Below are positions 1-13,621 of a DNA stretch of 64,000 bases, piece after piece. The stretch is from Sipunculus nudus. Its lineage: Eukaryota; Annelida; Sipuncula; Golfingiida; Sipunculidae. The first letter of the stretch is position 1; each line of letters starts with the position of its first letter. Below the pieces are notes generated by a model that saw only the letters and a list, made by a program, of their open reading frames with translations, was not told where the DNA came from and ran no database searches. Both the position numbers and the translations under genes were made by a program. The stretch lies in NCBI GenBank assembly GCA_026874595.1, contig CM049307.1, positions 39,412,862-39,476,861 of the forward strand, written 5' to 3'.

Positions 1-3000
1 TATTATTATCAGACCAATTTGGCCTCCCTGCTATCTAACGAAGTCTCTCTAATGTGAGAAAGGCAAAACTGCCGTCAGATTTAAGCAATCCCTGCTGACT
101 TCTGTTTGACTGGAAATGGACAAAACCTCAAATGACAAAAAAAAATAGATAAAAAAATAAAATAAAATAACCACGCGAAATCGACTAGAGTGGCGTAACT
201 CCAAGTACAAATGGCAAAGCAGTGGAAATCCATAAAGCCATTGCAGGGAAAATCTTCAATTTAAGTCCGAATTGACAAATAATATTAAACTTTCAGTCCA
301 TATGACAAATGTTTACGACAGCTCTGCAAAAATAGTTTGGCTAATTGTGATCACATAACAACCCCAAGTACTCTTGTGTAAGATCGCTCGTACACCAGTG
401 CAATTTGTAGGTGGCGCCACTAAATTTGTTTTGCAGCACACCTAACAAAACATTCACGGGTAAAAAAAATTCATGCAAATAGGTCCAGCTATTGTTTAGA
501 AAGCTGCTGATAGACCGATAACGAACAGACTGACGACACCCACAGAACTTTGTTCACAGGGTAGCGTTCTTTATAAAAAGTGGATTTGGGATGGGAAAAC
601 CTCGGTACTCCGCACTTATGGATCAAACAAGAAGATTGCAAAGATTATTTCTTACGCTTCAATTGGCATCAAAGCTGGTATTGTGTTTTATTTCATTGTT
701 TTACTTAATTTTGGAACAGACAATCCTGTGCATTGTAGCTGTACTTGAAGAGATTCCATAAACAATGAAACACTAAGTCAGTGCCATGTTCTGTTTTGAC
801 GAGTCTCTTTTTATATGGAGTGATATTATTTTGGTTTGATCGTCTGACTGATCCACGTGGTTCATCTTCTCTTCCAGCCGCGAGAATGCACCCACTGATC
901 AAAGAAGATCAAAACAAGCTTTGATCTTTCAACAATGTGTATGTATCAGTCCATGTCTGTCTCCAGTTAACATTTTATGCCACAGTGATGTAGGCATGAG
1001 ATACTGCTCTGTTGATTGTCATTGCTATTTTTTTACATACTCCCCTTTAGATAATAAGAAGTTTTTGCATGGTCAGCTGTTTTGGCAAATGAAGTCACCC
1101 GTGAATCCGAAATTTAGTTTTGATCTCTCACGACAGGTGGCAATACTGTGTACAAAGATCAAGCCGAAATGTAACCATCATATTTGGAAAATATTATTTT
1201 TTCGATATCATTTGTTCAGTAGTGAAACGCCTGAAGAGCGTCAAAAGCATTTAACACAGTTTTCTTATTAAACAAATTTACCTGGTATATATCCCCACAA
1301 AATTCATTCATTATTGAATTATTTCAATAAACACTCTAGCCGCCGACGGCGACGCGACAGTTTCTTTAAGTCTGTTGCGTCGCTGGCCCACCAAAGGGTT
1401 AATTCGGATTATGGCACGAAACAATCTGTTACTCTTATAGAAAGGAAATTAAATAAAAATATTATCTATGGATGAAACATTACAATGTTCACATTACGTT
1501 GTAATTTGACAGGCCTTTTATCTAAAATAACCATTCAGGAAAGAATGAAGCATCTGTATCATCAATAACTGATTTATTTTTCCAGAGAGAATTGAAGCAT
1601 GAACAGGCCTAATAACATCATGTATTTTGCGGCAGTCCTGTATCATGCTTCAGGTCTGTGTACTATTATGTACACATTTTCACTTCCTGTGTGCAAGGTT
1701 TTGCTGTGAATTGAACAGTTATGTTTTCAATGTTCAAACATTCAATACACATAGATGTACTGAACATAATCAATCGAAATATGTTCAATCGCACAGGTGT
1801 GTATGGAGTGATATAATCATAGGTAACTCAAGGGGTAATCTACGGACTCATTGCGCCAGTCCCTAAAAAGAGCAGTTGAGGAGTCAATTTTTATTGGCTA
1901 TATATTTGGGTTTGCTTTGTGTTTGTGTGATCATATGTTACAAGTAAAAATTAGTTTTAATGTTGCACAATAGGAATAAATGAGATGGACATATCAGAAT
2001 GTCCCATATAACAAAGCCCGATCTCTTTAAATGCTCATGATGGCGCACACCGGTGGACACAGAAATGTACAGGTCTTATTCTGTCCGTCGGTTGAAAGAA
2101 CTTCACCTTTGATATCGGATGCCACAGTTTGGACATGTTAGCGTCATTAGTGGTTCCATGGCGGCCAGGGGCACGCGATAAGCAGGTATAAGGTCGTTTC
2201 CGGGAATACCAGATGGCCGGCCATGTGTTTGTGTCAGGGTAACATCTGGTCGGTCTGTGTGACGGCGGGGCAGCGTGGGATCACTGGACGATATACAGAC
2301 CCGACATATACAGAACAACACGCTGAATGGAATGAAGCTGTGGCTTACTCAATCAGATGGGGACACCAGACCAAAACATAAGCAGAAACGAAGTGGTATG
2401 ATGTCATTAAAATCTGGCTTTAAGTTATTTTGTAAGTAATGGTATCAAGTCGGAGATGAGATCAGTTTAAAAAACTATGATTCAGTCTGTAATAAATCTT
2501 CAAAGTATTAAGACGTTTAGTGTTTCATAAGATTTATGTTTTTTGTATTTTTTTCTGAGATTTTAACGAAGTGAAATGTGCCCGAGTTAAACTATACCAT
2601 GGTAAACAGGCGCACTTTTTTTATATATCGCCTATCATCTTGGTATGCCAGTTAACGATGATAGAATGTTACATACAATTGCGCCAAGACAATTAGTTAA
2701 GAGAATTAAAGGTCAGACAGTTTGGGTAAATTTCTCAATAAAAAAGGGCAAATAGTTTCTTGCTATGTGCAGTAACTTAATATAGGAGCGGATATATGGG
2801 TATATGCTAAGAGGGAAATATGTTGGTGGTACGCGAATATGTTCGTGCTAGTACTGGAATCACATTCTTTGAGATTTGACGCTAGATAAATAATATTTTT
2901 TTTATGATAGTAGTTTTATATTATAATTATTTCAACAGGCACGTACAACCCAAGTATACGTTCTTCCGGCAGATAAATCCAGCCCTACGCACCAAGCGGT

Positions 3001-3900
3001 ATAAGATGGATGCAATCATGGTACAAGATTCTTTAAAACGTCATCTTATGTGTAAATTGACAAAATTAGGTCATTTTAAATTTTATTCCACCTGTATAAT
3101 TTACTCATTTTAGAATCATAATTTTATCATCAAGACATTTTCTTCTTATTTCATTTCTTCATTGGCACATAATTATTTACTCAAAAAGATTTTCTTAAAC
3201 AGCAATACAAGGCAACCCCGAATAATCTTAATCCGACAAATATTTATAAATTTAACCTACTTATTAAAACAGCAATATGGTTTTAACATTTACTCACCGA
3301 TATTTTTTATAATAAAACAATACGTACCAAAAGTCTAATTTATGTAGGCTTAGATGTGCTCTGCATATAAAAAACTAATTATTTAGGGCTGTAAATTAAC
3401 TAATTATTTGAATCTAGTTTGTTTATAGCAATGATAGTCACACGGGCGTTATCATAAGCGTCATTTGAGCCACGTGACAATAATGGCCCGGGCACTTCGT
3501 ACGTTATCACCCGCTGTCCCTGAGTGAGTAATGTAATATCTCCCGAACCGGCATGCCTTTCATGTGCATGCTGAATCAAGCATGGTTAAAACCACACAGG
3601 ATTCCAGCAGATAACTTGTCCGGTGCCGCATAAATACATATCCGTTACATTAAATATCCATTTGTGTGAGCTTGAGGGGACAGCTGCGTCACGGGTGGTG
3701 GCAGTGCCGCCGAAAGGTTCACCGTATCACATATTATGTTACTACATAACTACAAAACTTCAGCCATATAGTACACCAGGCTCCAGCAAGGCTTCCGGGC
3801 GGTAGGAGTAATGCTGTCGATATCAAGTGCTGTGTAAATTTTGGCTGGATTAAATCGGTGCTGACAGAGAAGTTGTAACAGTCAACAGTTCTTGAGTAAC
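1..3900. other. 5' flank of the PDZ gene, no gene recognised
   Basis: AT-rich, mostly single-copy-looking DNA. No exon with splice signals or a recognisable protein was found on either strand, and the open frames present are short and low in complexity. An 11-base match to the palindrome GGTGGCGCCACC lies at 410-420, which suggests a decayed repeat copy nearby. The stretch is upstream of the PDZ gene start and probably carries distal regulatory DNA, but nothing specific can be shown. Confidence 0.5.
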
Positions 3901-4091
3901 TCTCAAGTCTGACAGACGATCCCGACCGGAACCTGGTTACCAGAGACTTAATTGTGGTCTCACAGACGCTACAGGTGCGCGTGACGTCACGGACTGAGGA
4001 GCGCCTGAGCTGAGGCAGGCTGAAGGATTGGAAGCCGCCCCGAGAGTTCTCTCTCTCTCTCTTTGCGCCGCATTCAACCCGCGCACACACC
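3901..4091 (+). promoter_or_regulatory. Putative promoter / 5' UTR of the PDZ gene
   Basis: A GC- and CpG-richer block sits directly before the start codon at 4092. It holds a perfect cAMP-response element TGACGTCA at 3982-3989 and a pyrimidine CT tract at about 4048-4064 close to the ATG. No TATA box is obvious. The sites are seen directly. That they act as a promoter is inferred from position and base composition. Confidence 0.45.
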
Positions 4092-4193
4092 ATGAGCAAT
4101 CTCGTGCGTTTGCGACGCCATGATACCAGCACCCCTTGGGGTTTTCGGATGAATGGTGGGGCGGAATATGGACAACCCCTCTACATACAGAAG
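4092..4193 (+). CDS. PDZ (ALP/Enigma/Zasp-type) protein, exon 1
   Basis: First coding exon, 34 codons. It starts at the ATG at 4092 and ends at donor AAG|GTTTGT in phase 0. Residues 15-23 read PWGFRMNGG, the carboxylate-binding loop variant typical of ALP/Enigma/Zasp PDZ domains (PWGFRLxGG in the family), followed by the second strand ending LYIQK. The frame joins without change to the exon at 18928, where the PDZ fold continues. Family proteins sit at actin Z-discs and adhesion sites and bind alpha-actinin tails. That role is family knowledge and is not shown here. The ATG is chosen because few residues normally precede this loop and no better upstream start exists. Confidence 0.85.
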
Positions 4194-5930
4194 GTTTGTG
4201 CACCCCCTCTCTAAGTTTCCTTTGCCCGCCTATGGCATCTCGAGCGCCCCTCACTGAGCAGACTTTTTACCTTGCTGGTAGGCAGACCATACCTTGCAGA
4301 TGTGGCTGTCAGTTACTGCAAGCATTTATACCGATACATTCATGCAGTATGACCAACTCCTTGTATAGAATATATATATATGTGTGTGTGTGTGAGGGTG
4401 TGTATGCATGTGTATTATTCCCGATCAATGCAGGGCATTTATATTAATATAATTATAATGTGTATGAAAGCATACGTTAATGTGATGACAAAATGACAAG
4501 TATGGTTAAGATACATATTATTTTACTCTATACATAAAATCAGCTATATACACTTTTCTTGGTGCGTCTGTACTATTGTTGATAGTGGACCAATTAGCAA
4601 CCCATTAAGAAGTTTCCAGAAGTGCTGCAATTAATCATTCGTGAAATAATGCAAAATTGCGAGTTTTTACTAAGAGTTCTTACATGCTGCAGTATCAGGT
4701 GCACAATGTGTCTCGCATACACCACGTTTCGTTTGTAAATAAATGTATTATATGTAAAGATTTAGCTAGTGAAGCAACACAAGGAAATGTGTAAATAAAC
4801 CACATGGAAAGTTTCATATTCAAGGTATATTAATAAAAGTGTCAGTATATAACAGAATCACCGAACCAGCTGCATGCAGACATATCATGCATTGACGCGC
4901 CCCAGATTCCGAACTGTTTGATATGTGAAGGGGACATACGAAACACCTCCTAAATGAGCGTGTTATCAATGAAAAAAATAATAGGCGAGCGAGAATGAGA
5001 GAGCAAATGATATATATCACAGGAATAAACACAGCCTCAAACAGCCAGCAGTAGTTTTTATCGGTCATCAAACAAAAGTGGAGGTCCCGTAACAAAGTGC
5101 TGGTAGCCTAACGGGGAGCGGTTATTACACACCATTAAGATTCGCGTTTTATTTAATGCATATGTATGCCACTGGTATGTTATGATGAACATTGATGAGG
5201 TTATTCTTAGGGAAGGAGATATGGAGTTCCCGCGGCGCTCCCAGTTATTATGATAGCGAGTGTACTGGCTTCAGTAGCCCCCGTGTGCTCCAGTCCCTCC
5301 TGAAACTGATATCCAGGCAGGCAGACCCGTGCCGCGGCCGGTTATATTTAGATAAAATGGTGCTCTTCTACTTTACAGTTGTTTGCTGCTCATCTCTAGA
5401 CCCGATTCACTGCCAGCAAATCAGCCCCCCCCCCCCCCCCCCTCTCCCGGCCTCAGGTAGAGGTACACCTCACAACATATATCCCTGAAGGATAGATATC
5501 ACCTCTGACCGCCTTCAGCAGCCTCCAAGGCTGATGGAGGTACAGACAGCTTATAATACACACACAGCGGTTCTTACTGCTTGTACCAAAGTGCTGGCTC
5601 TATTTCTTACAGATGTTCCCTCACTGAAACCTGAGTGCCGACGCGATCCAGCTGTAATATCATTTGATATTTGTCTTTAATTTACCGGACTTACATTCTG
5701 CTGAGCTACAGCAACACCCCGTTTGTCCATGCTTTCAGTTCGTTGCAAAATACTGTACATTTTGTAATTTTGCGGCTCAAGTGTTTCAGAAGTGTTCCAC
5801 CAAAAGTGTTGCACAATGACAAAGGTACGGACCAGGAGCGCCTTGCAGATAAATTCCTCCATAACGTCTATACCCTTATCAGCGTAAAATGGGAAATTTA
5901 TATAATTACACTGCAAATAATTTGTGCCTA

Positions 5931-6327
5931 AAGTCTGTTCCATCCTCTCATCTCCACCTGTTTATCCACCTTATTTAAGAAACAGAATGATTTTTAAAAA
6001 AATATGAGAAACCAATGGTCACATGGTCACATGCCAAAAAAAAAGGCTCGGTTTGACAGCTGCTGATTGGATGATGTCATGTAAACACTCTAAAATATAA
6101 CTAGATAAAGATGGCTGCTCATGAAGGGACACACCATATTTGCCAGATCATTGTGAAGAGACTAAAAAGTTGTGAGTCATGAACTGGGGATTTATTGTTT
6201 ATTCTTAATTGCCATATCAGGTTGTCACTTCCATATGTAGTTTTCTAGGCATTAATGAAAAACGTAAACTTAAAAAAAAAATATCCAAAAAAAAACAGGT
6301 GGACACAGGTTGGTGAAACGGAGTATA
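5931..6327 (+). mobile_element. MITE, copy 1 of 3
   Basis: A shorter, diverged copy of the roughly 540-bp terminal-inverted-repeat element also present at 17611 and 39825. The left end reads TCTGTTCCATCCTCTCATCTCCACCTG and the right end is its imperfect inverse, finishing AACGGAGTATA. The core shares a CAGCTGCTGATTGGATGATG segment and an AAGATGGCTGCTCATG segment with the other copies. No coding capacity. Confidence 0.75.
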
Positions 6328-8364
6328 CTTTGTTCATTTGTGACTATGATGCTATCATATTCGAGCCCTGTCAAATCTAACAAGCCTATGTACTATCGTT
6401 TAAAGATGCAGTGATCAACACACGTATTTGCGTAGTTCAAAATTAACACTAAGAATTTACTGGTAAGTTAATTCCAGTAAACCAGTAAATGTCTACTTGC
6501 GCCTGGTCCGGACCTCATCACGTGATATGATGCAATCCAGCATCAAGTCAAAAACTTACTTGAGGCTAAAATGGATAATAACGGATACATGTTATATCAG
6601 TAATATAAAACTCCTCCATGGCGGTTAGTACATAGAAGTCATAGATCTATATATAGCAAAATATAAGCCACAGATACTTTACTGGTTTGTAGGCCATGTC
6701 TCATACCAAGCTTCTATAGTGGTGTCTGTATGACCATGCATGTATCTTTAACCGATGTACGGCTTAAAGGGGTCCAATCACCTATCTGACCTTTATAAAC
6801 TAAAGGTAGGCATTAGAGCTCTTATAAAACGAGGCCAGAAAAGGTGGATATCACCGCACACAGACTGCTTGTTTTGTGTATATCCACGTGTTTATAATAT
6901 GTAGTGGCCCGCCAAAATAATCAAAATAAATTCAACAAGGGTATATGGCAGGAAGTCAGATAAGCCAGAACTTTGCAAATGGCGCTTTGCAACAAGTGAC
7001 CTTTCCACCTGTGCATATATGCAACCTACCACCTTCGGTTACACGTTATTCCTGTTTGTCAACATTTGTGTTTACAAACATTTTGTTGGTAAAATAGTTC
7101 ATACATCCTTCACCGAGGCCTTATAAGAACTTTTCAGAATTAAATTTTCCCTTAGATCATTAATTTATACTAGGAGGAAGCCAGAAAATATGTACATTTT
7201 TTCAAAAGGTAGGTGAATGGGCAGCTTTAACGTCATGGACCATGGGTCACACGTTATATCAGGTTTCACTACTCTCATTGATGTGGATTCCAGGAGCTTG
7301 GACATTAAGTGTAGGCTATAATAGTATTTACCTATATCCTCAGAGTTTTAACATGATAAATTAATAGATGATATATCAAAAACATATACTGTATCTCAAT
7401 CATCACAGACCAATTTCTGCAGGTAAGTTTATTTTATGCAACGTTTACATAGAATCAGCCGAGCTGAAGAATAAGAAAACAATAACACCAAAACCAACAG
7501 ATGTATTTGATTGGATTAAATAATGGATGAACGAAATACGATAACAAAAAAGCCTGAGAGGCTCAGGCAGACATTATTATACCACAGCCATGATGTTATA
7601 TTAATAAGATCTGTGATATAAATGTTTATAATAAAATCGGGTCAAGATAACATCTGATTCAGATGAAGGAAGTTGCTGGGAGTGATATTGGCTGTAAGTG
7701 TACAGGACTGCCGGCTCTTACCTTTATTATGAAGATTTATAATGACAGTATAATCCCGTTATATGTATAACGTATATGTTATAATGTATCAGGCGTATAT
7801 ATATGTGTAGGCATATCACAGCATAATGTGGATAAACTTGCTTTGCCAATGTACGCAAAGTGAAATTAAAACATCGTCAACAAAATAGCATATCTAAAGG
7901 GTTCATCCGTATAAATGTATATTAGTTCTGGAAAAAAATACAAAATTTCCCAGGGTTCCATGTCATTCTTAAATAAACAGCATATCCACTGAATGAATGA
8001 ATGGTTAGATTGTAGTGTGCAAAATAAGTAGATCTAATTACATTGGCTTGATTAATTAGGGAAAAGCCCGGGAATTTTTTTTATGAAATGCGGGGAACCA
8101 ATTGCCAAGAACCTGATGTATAAAATATGTATTAACAAGCAAAAAACGGTTTATTGAAAACGCATATAGATATTTTACAGACAATCGCCTCTTCTTTATC
8201 TCGATACATAAATATGATAAGTTTTATGATGTTATTTAGATTTAATGTAAGATTTAAAAAAACCCCCAAAAATATGTATTCTCACGAATGCAGGCCTCCG
8301 CCGTATGAGGTTCCCTGCATCATTTGTTTCATTCACTAATTAGCCGATATTTCCATTTTCATTG

Positions 8365-8600
8365 GTACATATGTTCCCAAACAAGTGTTTGCATTCATTT
8401 TTTCGGTCCGTATTCACATTTTAATTGGGCATACGTGACTGCACATTTGTTTCCTGGACCCTGATCGTGAGGCATATCCACACCAAAATCTAATCTATTC
8501 TTCACTGGCCCTCTCCCGAGGGGCCTTGAAAATTTCATGGGATTCCTTTCATGATTGCGTGAGTTATATATGTTGTTAACAAACACACACACCATCAAAC
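8365..8600 (+). repeat. Dispersed repeat, copy A
   Basis: Shares blocks with 10268-10505 in the same order and orientation: GTTCCCAAACAAGTGTTTG, then CATTCATTTTTTCGGTCC, then CACACCAAAATCTA, then a GTGAGTTATATATGTTG block followed by an ACAAACACA run. Diverged and without coding potential. The CCACACCAAAATCTA module looks like the conserved part of a dispersed invertebrate repeat, but the class is unknown. Confidence 0.6.
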
Positions 8601-10267
8601 ACACACACGAACGGTGATGAATGCATTCCCTCTTGACGGAGGAAAAAAAAAATAGACCACAAATAGTCTGTAGAATCGAAAAAAGAGTCCCAATGTTTAA
8701 AAAAAAAATTGACGTCGATCCATGAAGCATACGTCAGAATTATCAGCAGCTGATATTAAGAAAGGCAGGCATCATTGTACCAAGTTTACAGCAGTTTACA
8801 GTGATGGATTGTATAAAACCAGCTGATATGCGGTGGATGGCGGGATTCTGCTCATATTGAGCTGTTTATCTGGAATCCTACTACGTAAGGTTAGTCCGGC
8901 CAAGTACTTGTTTTCTTATCTTGATCTTTATCACAGAACCTGGCAACTAACGCTTGTGTACACAGCTGGGTACTAAGATGCTATACGTGTCTACGTCATG
9001 GGAACGGCCCGCATCTTACCGGCCTACCTGCATGGAGGTTGGAGCCATTGACAAACAGCTACGGCCATCTTGTTGGCTCACCTGTAAGCTATACATTTCT
9101 CGTGATGCAACCTCCATTTTGGAAACTCGCACTTTATATACCAACACATGTACTCTAATCGAGGGTGGCCATCTTGTATTATCTGGGATGCATCATTTAT
9201 ATAAAACAAGATTGTTGAAACCGTTTTCAACGGTGCAGGATTGGACAACAAAGCATTGTCCTGTATCTATGTCTTTTCTGCAAGTATTTAAACTGTTTCT
9301 TGGAATATATCATTGAATCTTGCATAAACCTGTTAAAGAAAATATTTTAATTAAGTCATGGAATATATATAATATTACTATTATTATCAAACGTTAAAGT
9401 TGTTTACAAATTCAAAAATAAGTAAAGCATTACAATATCAACTTTCGGGGATTCGATCTTGAAACTTTATATTTAATCTGGAGGCCATTCAGTTTTTTCA
9501 GGAGATTCGACAAATCGAATATTGTATCCTTACATGAGTAATCTTTATTTACCGATTTAGAATATCTGATCAATGCCTTTAATGTATCCATGTAAAGCTT
9601 GGAGCTGCAGCGGTCACTAAATTTGTCTTGATTTATTTTGAAGACTATACATGTACATGTAGCATTCAGGATTAGGATTCAGATTCAGAATTTTTATCAA
9701 AATACGATATAACTGATTTTTCAGATTGGATATCATAATGTATTTATATGCTTGTTTTATATATCATACATATGTCATTAAAAAGGAATCTGGTGGCCTT
9801 AATACATGCACGTAATCAAATTAAAATTTATATCAAATAACCATTTATTAGTCTCGTGATTTGACGGATAGGGATATATATAAACTAGATATCTGAGGAC
9901 GTACTGCGCGCTTTATCGACCGCACATATATCCGCTTAAAAACTCTTCTGTGGTTGCAATCAGATTGATTTTTTGTGAGTAAATAATATAAGCCTCTTTC
10001 AATTGCAGTATGCTTTTATCTGTTCATTGAATGGTCGTTTGAAAAAGGAAGGATATGGAGCGGTTATTCCATTTAAAATGGGTTCTTATTATCAGAATCA
10101 ATTACCCCACCAATTGTTTAGGAAATCCATTTAAACCTGTTAACTAATCCTGTTAATAAACCGAAGGATGTAATGACAAACTAGAAATCTGCATTTTAAG
10201 GAATTCAAGCCTCTGCCATGTGTAGTTGTGTGTGTGTGTTTCGGGCGGGGGGGGGGGGGGGGTTCCA

Positions 10268-10505
10268 TTCCATGGGATGCTCCCAAACCAGTGTTTGTAT
10301 TCATTTATTCGGCCCATATTCACAGGATCATTATTGCAAAAGTGGCTTAACATCTGTAAATATTTTTAATGACATTTCTAAATCCGGATCATGTTTTGGA
10401 TCCACACCAAAATCTATTCGAAACTTAAGTGCTCAGAACATTTCATGCGGTGTCGTTCATCATTACACGAGTTATGTTGTGAACAAACACATGCACATAC
10501 ACATG
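10268..10505 (+). repeat. Dispersed repeat, copy B
   Basis: Second copy of the repeat at 8365. It starts next to a poly-G run (10248-10261) and retains CCGGATCATGTTTTGGATCC followed by ACACCAAAATCTATTCG, then a GAGTTATGTTGTGAACAAAC end. It is fuller than copy A in the GGATCC region. Confidence 0.6.
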
Positions 10506-13500
10506 AAAGGGGATAAACGCTTGTCCTGCATGTTTAGTGATGGCGGAGAAAATAAAGGAAAGTGCCATTCTACCATGGTAAATTGAAGGACTTGCAGTAG
10601 GTTGATAATTTCCTGTGGCTTAGGTTTGTCTGGTCAAGGTTAGCACACGCGTTGCTAAGATACAATTAAGATTCGCGTGTAAACAATGATCTGAACAGAT
10701 TTCCTTGACCCAGCCTCTTGACGATATATGAGCAATTTACCGTTCCCATAGGCTTACATGCTTAATTTTACAAACGGCATACAAACGGCATGCATGCGGT
10801 TGTGAAGATAAACAAAATTGGTATGGTAAATTCTGTTTAGACTGGTCCTCTGCTCCCTTCCTATGGAGGGATACAGTATTTTCCGTCTTATGTAATTTGT
10901 TACAGGATAAAATGACTGGACGGGTAAGTGGGGAGTGAGACTGTTACAAAATGAATTGGTTATATACGACATCAAGCGCACAAAACCCGAGTTACTGTCA
11001 GAAAAAGAGAGGCAATGAATGTAACGTCTGGTCGGCTGGAATTTCGCTGGTTTATGCAGCGCGGCTGGTTGCTAGATGATAAATATTGTTCCTATATGAA
11101 GTGACATTATAAGCGTTATTTTTGCGCGATTAGTTGTTTTCCGGATATCCTGGCTCAGCTTGGAGAGTACAGTTTTGCAACGCATTTACAGGTATATAGC
11201 ACTGGAACTGTTGACTGAGGCAATGAACCGTTGCTGAATGTATACTTGCATATGCTACATCATGATTTGTACAGACACGGTAATATTTTAATATTTATTA
11301 TAACTTTTTATATAAGGCATCAAAAGTTTACATATTGAAAAACGAGTACTTGCACTTTTCGACGGTTAAGTTTAAGCACGTAACTCTATCCTATACATAC
11401 ATCCAATATATACTGAATTCATGACATAAAGAGAGATATGGGTCAGTTTTATTTGAACCTTCTGTTGTTCCGTAAGTGTGATGTTTCGAACAGTGCTGTC
11501 TGTCCCAGTATATTCCTAAAACATATGTACCGGAGTCACGTGACATTACGTAATTTGCACGCGACCGATAAGATTACCACAAGGCATCACTAGTAGTTGA
11601 TGAGTCATTGTGTCATATCTTTTTCTTTGTTTTTCATCCTATCACATGACAGGGGGCGTTTGGGCTAATTGCTGGTACCCTTATCTGTGGTTAAGGGACG
11701 CTTATCCAAAATTTCCATCTTTTATATATATATTTATGACTGTAACCCCGGAACTATTACAAGCCTGATTTAATACTAAGATGGTCGTATGTTAAACATA
11801 TGTACGTCTGTTTTTGAGAGCGAAATATAGCCATCACGATCCCGATGAAAGATAACTATGGAGGCATGTGACCTCGACTCATCCTATTTTTGAGGGAAAC
11901 CTAGCTGTCTTTGGCACGTATTTAACACAACGTGTGGCTGACATGTGTGTCTTCTTTTTCGTGTTGTGGATCCATGTGAAAAGTATATTTTTTTCAAGTT
12001 AACGTCTTGTCAAATAAGCTTGGGGAAAGCTTTAACACATTGTAAACTATTATGTGAATTTTCAAAACACTTACTCACTGTACCTGAATAAGGTGGTGAA
12101 AATCGAAGGTATACTTAGTAAAACTTTTCTGATTGTGTAAATTGAGTTAAAGTACTCTATGAGGTGCAGTTTTAAGAATAAACGGGCTTTCATATGTGAA
12201 TTTGCCCAACAGTCTTTCCTCCAGCCTCGTGTTATATTGTTCCTGTCGGAACGGCAAGACCACCCTTCCGCCAAAATCGTCTCTACTAAAGAAGAACCTC
12301 TTCCGGTTTGGCACTGTTGGACGACGGGGACTACTTGTCTAAACTGTCAAACTTTAAAATAAAAATTTGTTACATTTCATGGAACAGCTTTTGTTTACAT
12401 TTCACAAATTATTACTTATTCGGTGAAATCCTAACCACAGGACACCCATCTTTATACCTCAAAACACTCACGTTTATGTTCTTTGCGTTGAAACAATTCT
12501 TATCCAACGTATTTGAACAGACTACATTAACCTCTTCACTGCATTTATACCTACGCCATCTGTGTATGTAGAAACCTTGGTGAATTGCTAATTTGTGATT
12601 CAAAAGCATGCACACAAACCCTAAACCCGGAGAGTCCTACTCTTATGAGTCCGATTCTGCGCAGTGTGGGGTGCGCAGTGTGTAGAATCAGAAATATTTG
12701 TAAGGTATAGCAGATGATCTAGTGTACGAAATGTACACTCTGTGAAATATGGCTGTTCGTACATGGGAAGGGTTCAGTGAGCGAGGGGCTGAGTAAAGCT
12801 ACGTTGAGCGTGGTTTGCCATTAAGACCAGGTGTATACGACATCTGTATACATTCAGGCTTGTACGCTTTTTTTTCTTGAAAGTTTCCACATGTGCCTTT
12901 ACCTGCCGAGGTCTTCCCGTTACGCCCCGATGGTGAAAGACCAAAGGATAATCATGATGTACACTACACCTGACGTTAATGTAACTCTTTGAACAAGAAT
13001 TATAAAGCTGATAGTCCTTGACTGTTTCCTTATGTTATCTTATAATCTGCTGTGCACAGCCTAGTAAGTAAACAACCACGGCAAAGAATATTTGTGGATA
13101 CCCCCCCCCCCCCAAGGATTGTTTGGAAAACTGGTAAAGCCAAATCAAAAATAGTTTTATCAGTTACCCTCAAATCTGTATTTAATATTGTTGCTGTAAT
13201 GCTAATACCATTCACATATCTCTGACATTGCCTGACAGAGCCCTCGCCCACCAGCGCATATGTATAGAGTCGAGTTGCCGCCTATATATATTCCATAGCG
13301 AACCTATGAGTTGTCTATAGTACAAGGATTCTTGAATGATTAGTGCTGGTAGGGTTCCACTGGTATATTTGAGAATGGTTGTCCTCACGACAATTTTTGT
13401 AATATGAAAAAATAGGGCCGCCATTGACAAAAATTAAATTTTCTCACCATGATAACCGATCAAACATTGTGTCTTTTACCATCACAAATTCAATCGAAAA

Positions 13501-13621
13501 CCTTTCTCTATATTCAGTTCATTTCACTCCAAGCAGTAACTCGACTAATACGTCATTTACGGGGTGCTCTGTTGGGTTTTGCTTAGTTTACAATAGAATT
13601 GGCTAAGCAAGGAGTAATTTG

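Noticed and set aside
12630-12705. Hammerhead-ribozyme-like stretch (CTTATGAGTCC, a hairpin GATTC...GAATC, then GAAA)
   Set aside because: The core CTGATGA has a substitution at an essential position, and only five bases lie between the GTC and the core, too few for a closing stem. Probably coincidence.
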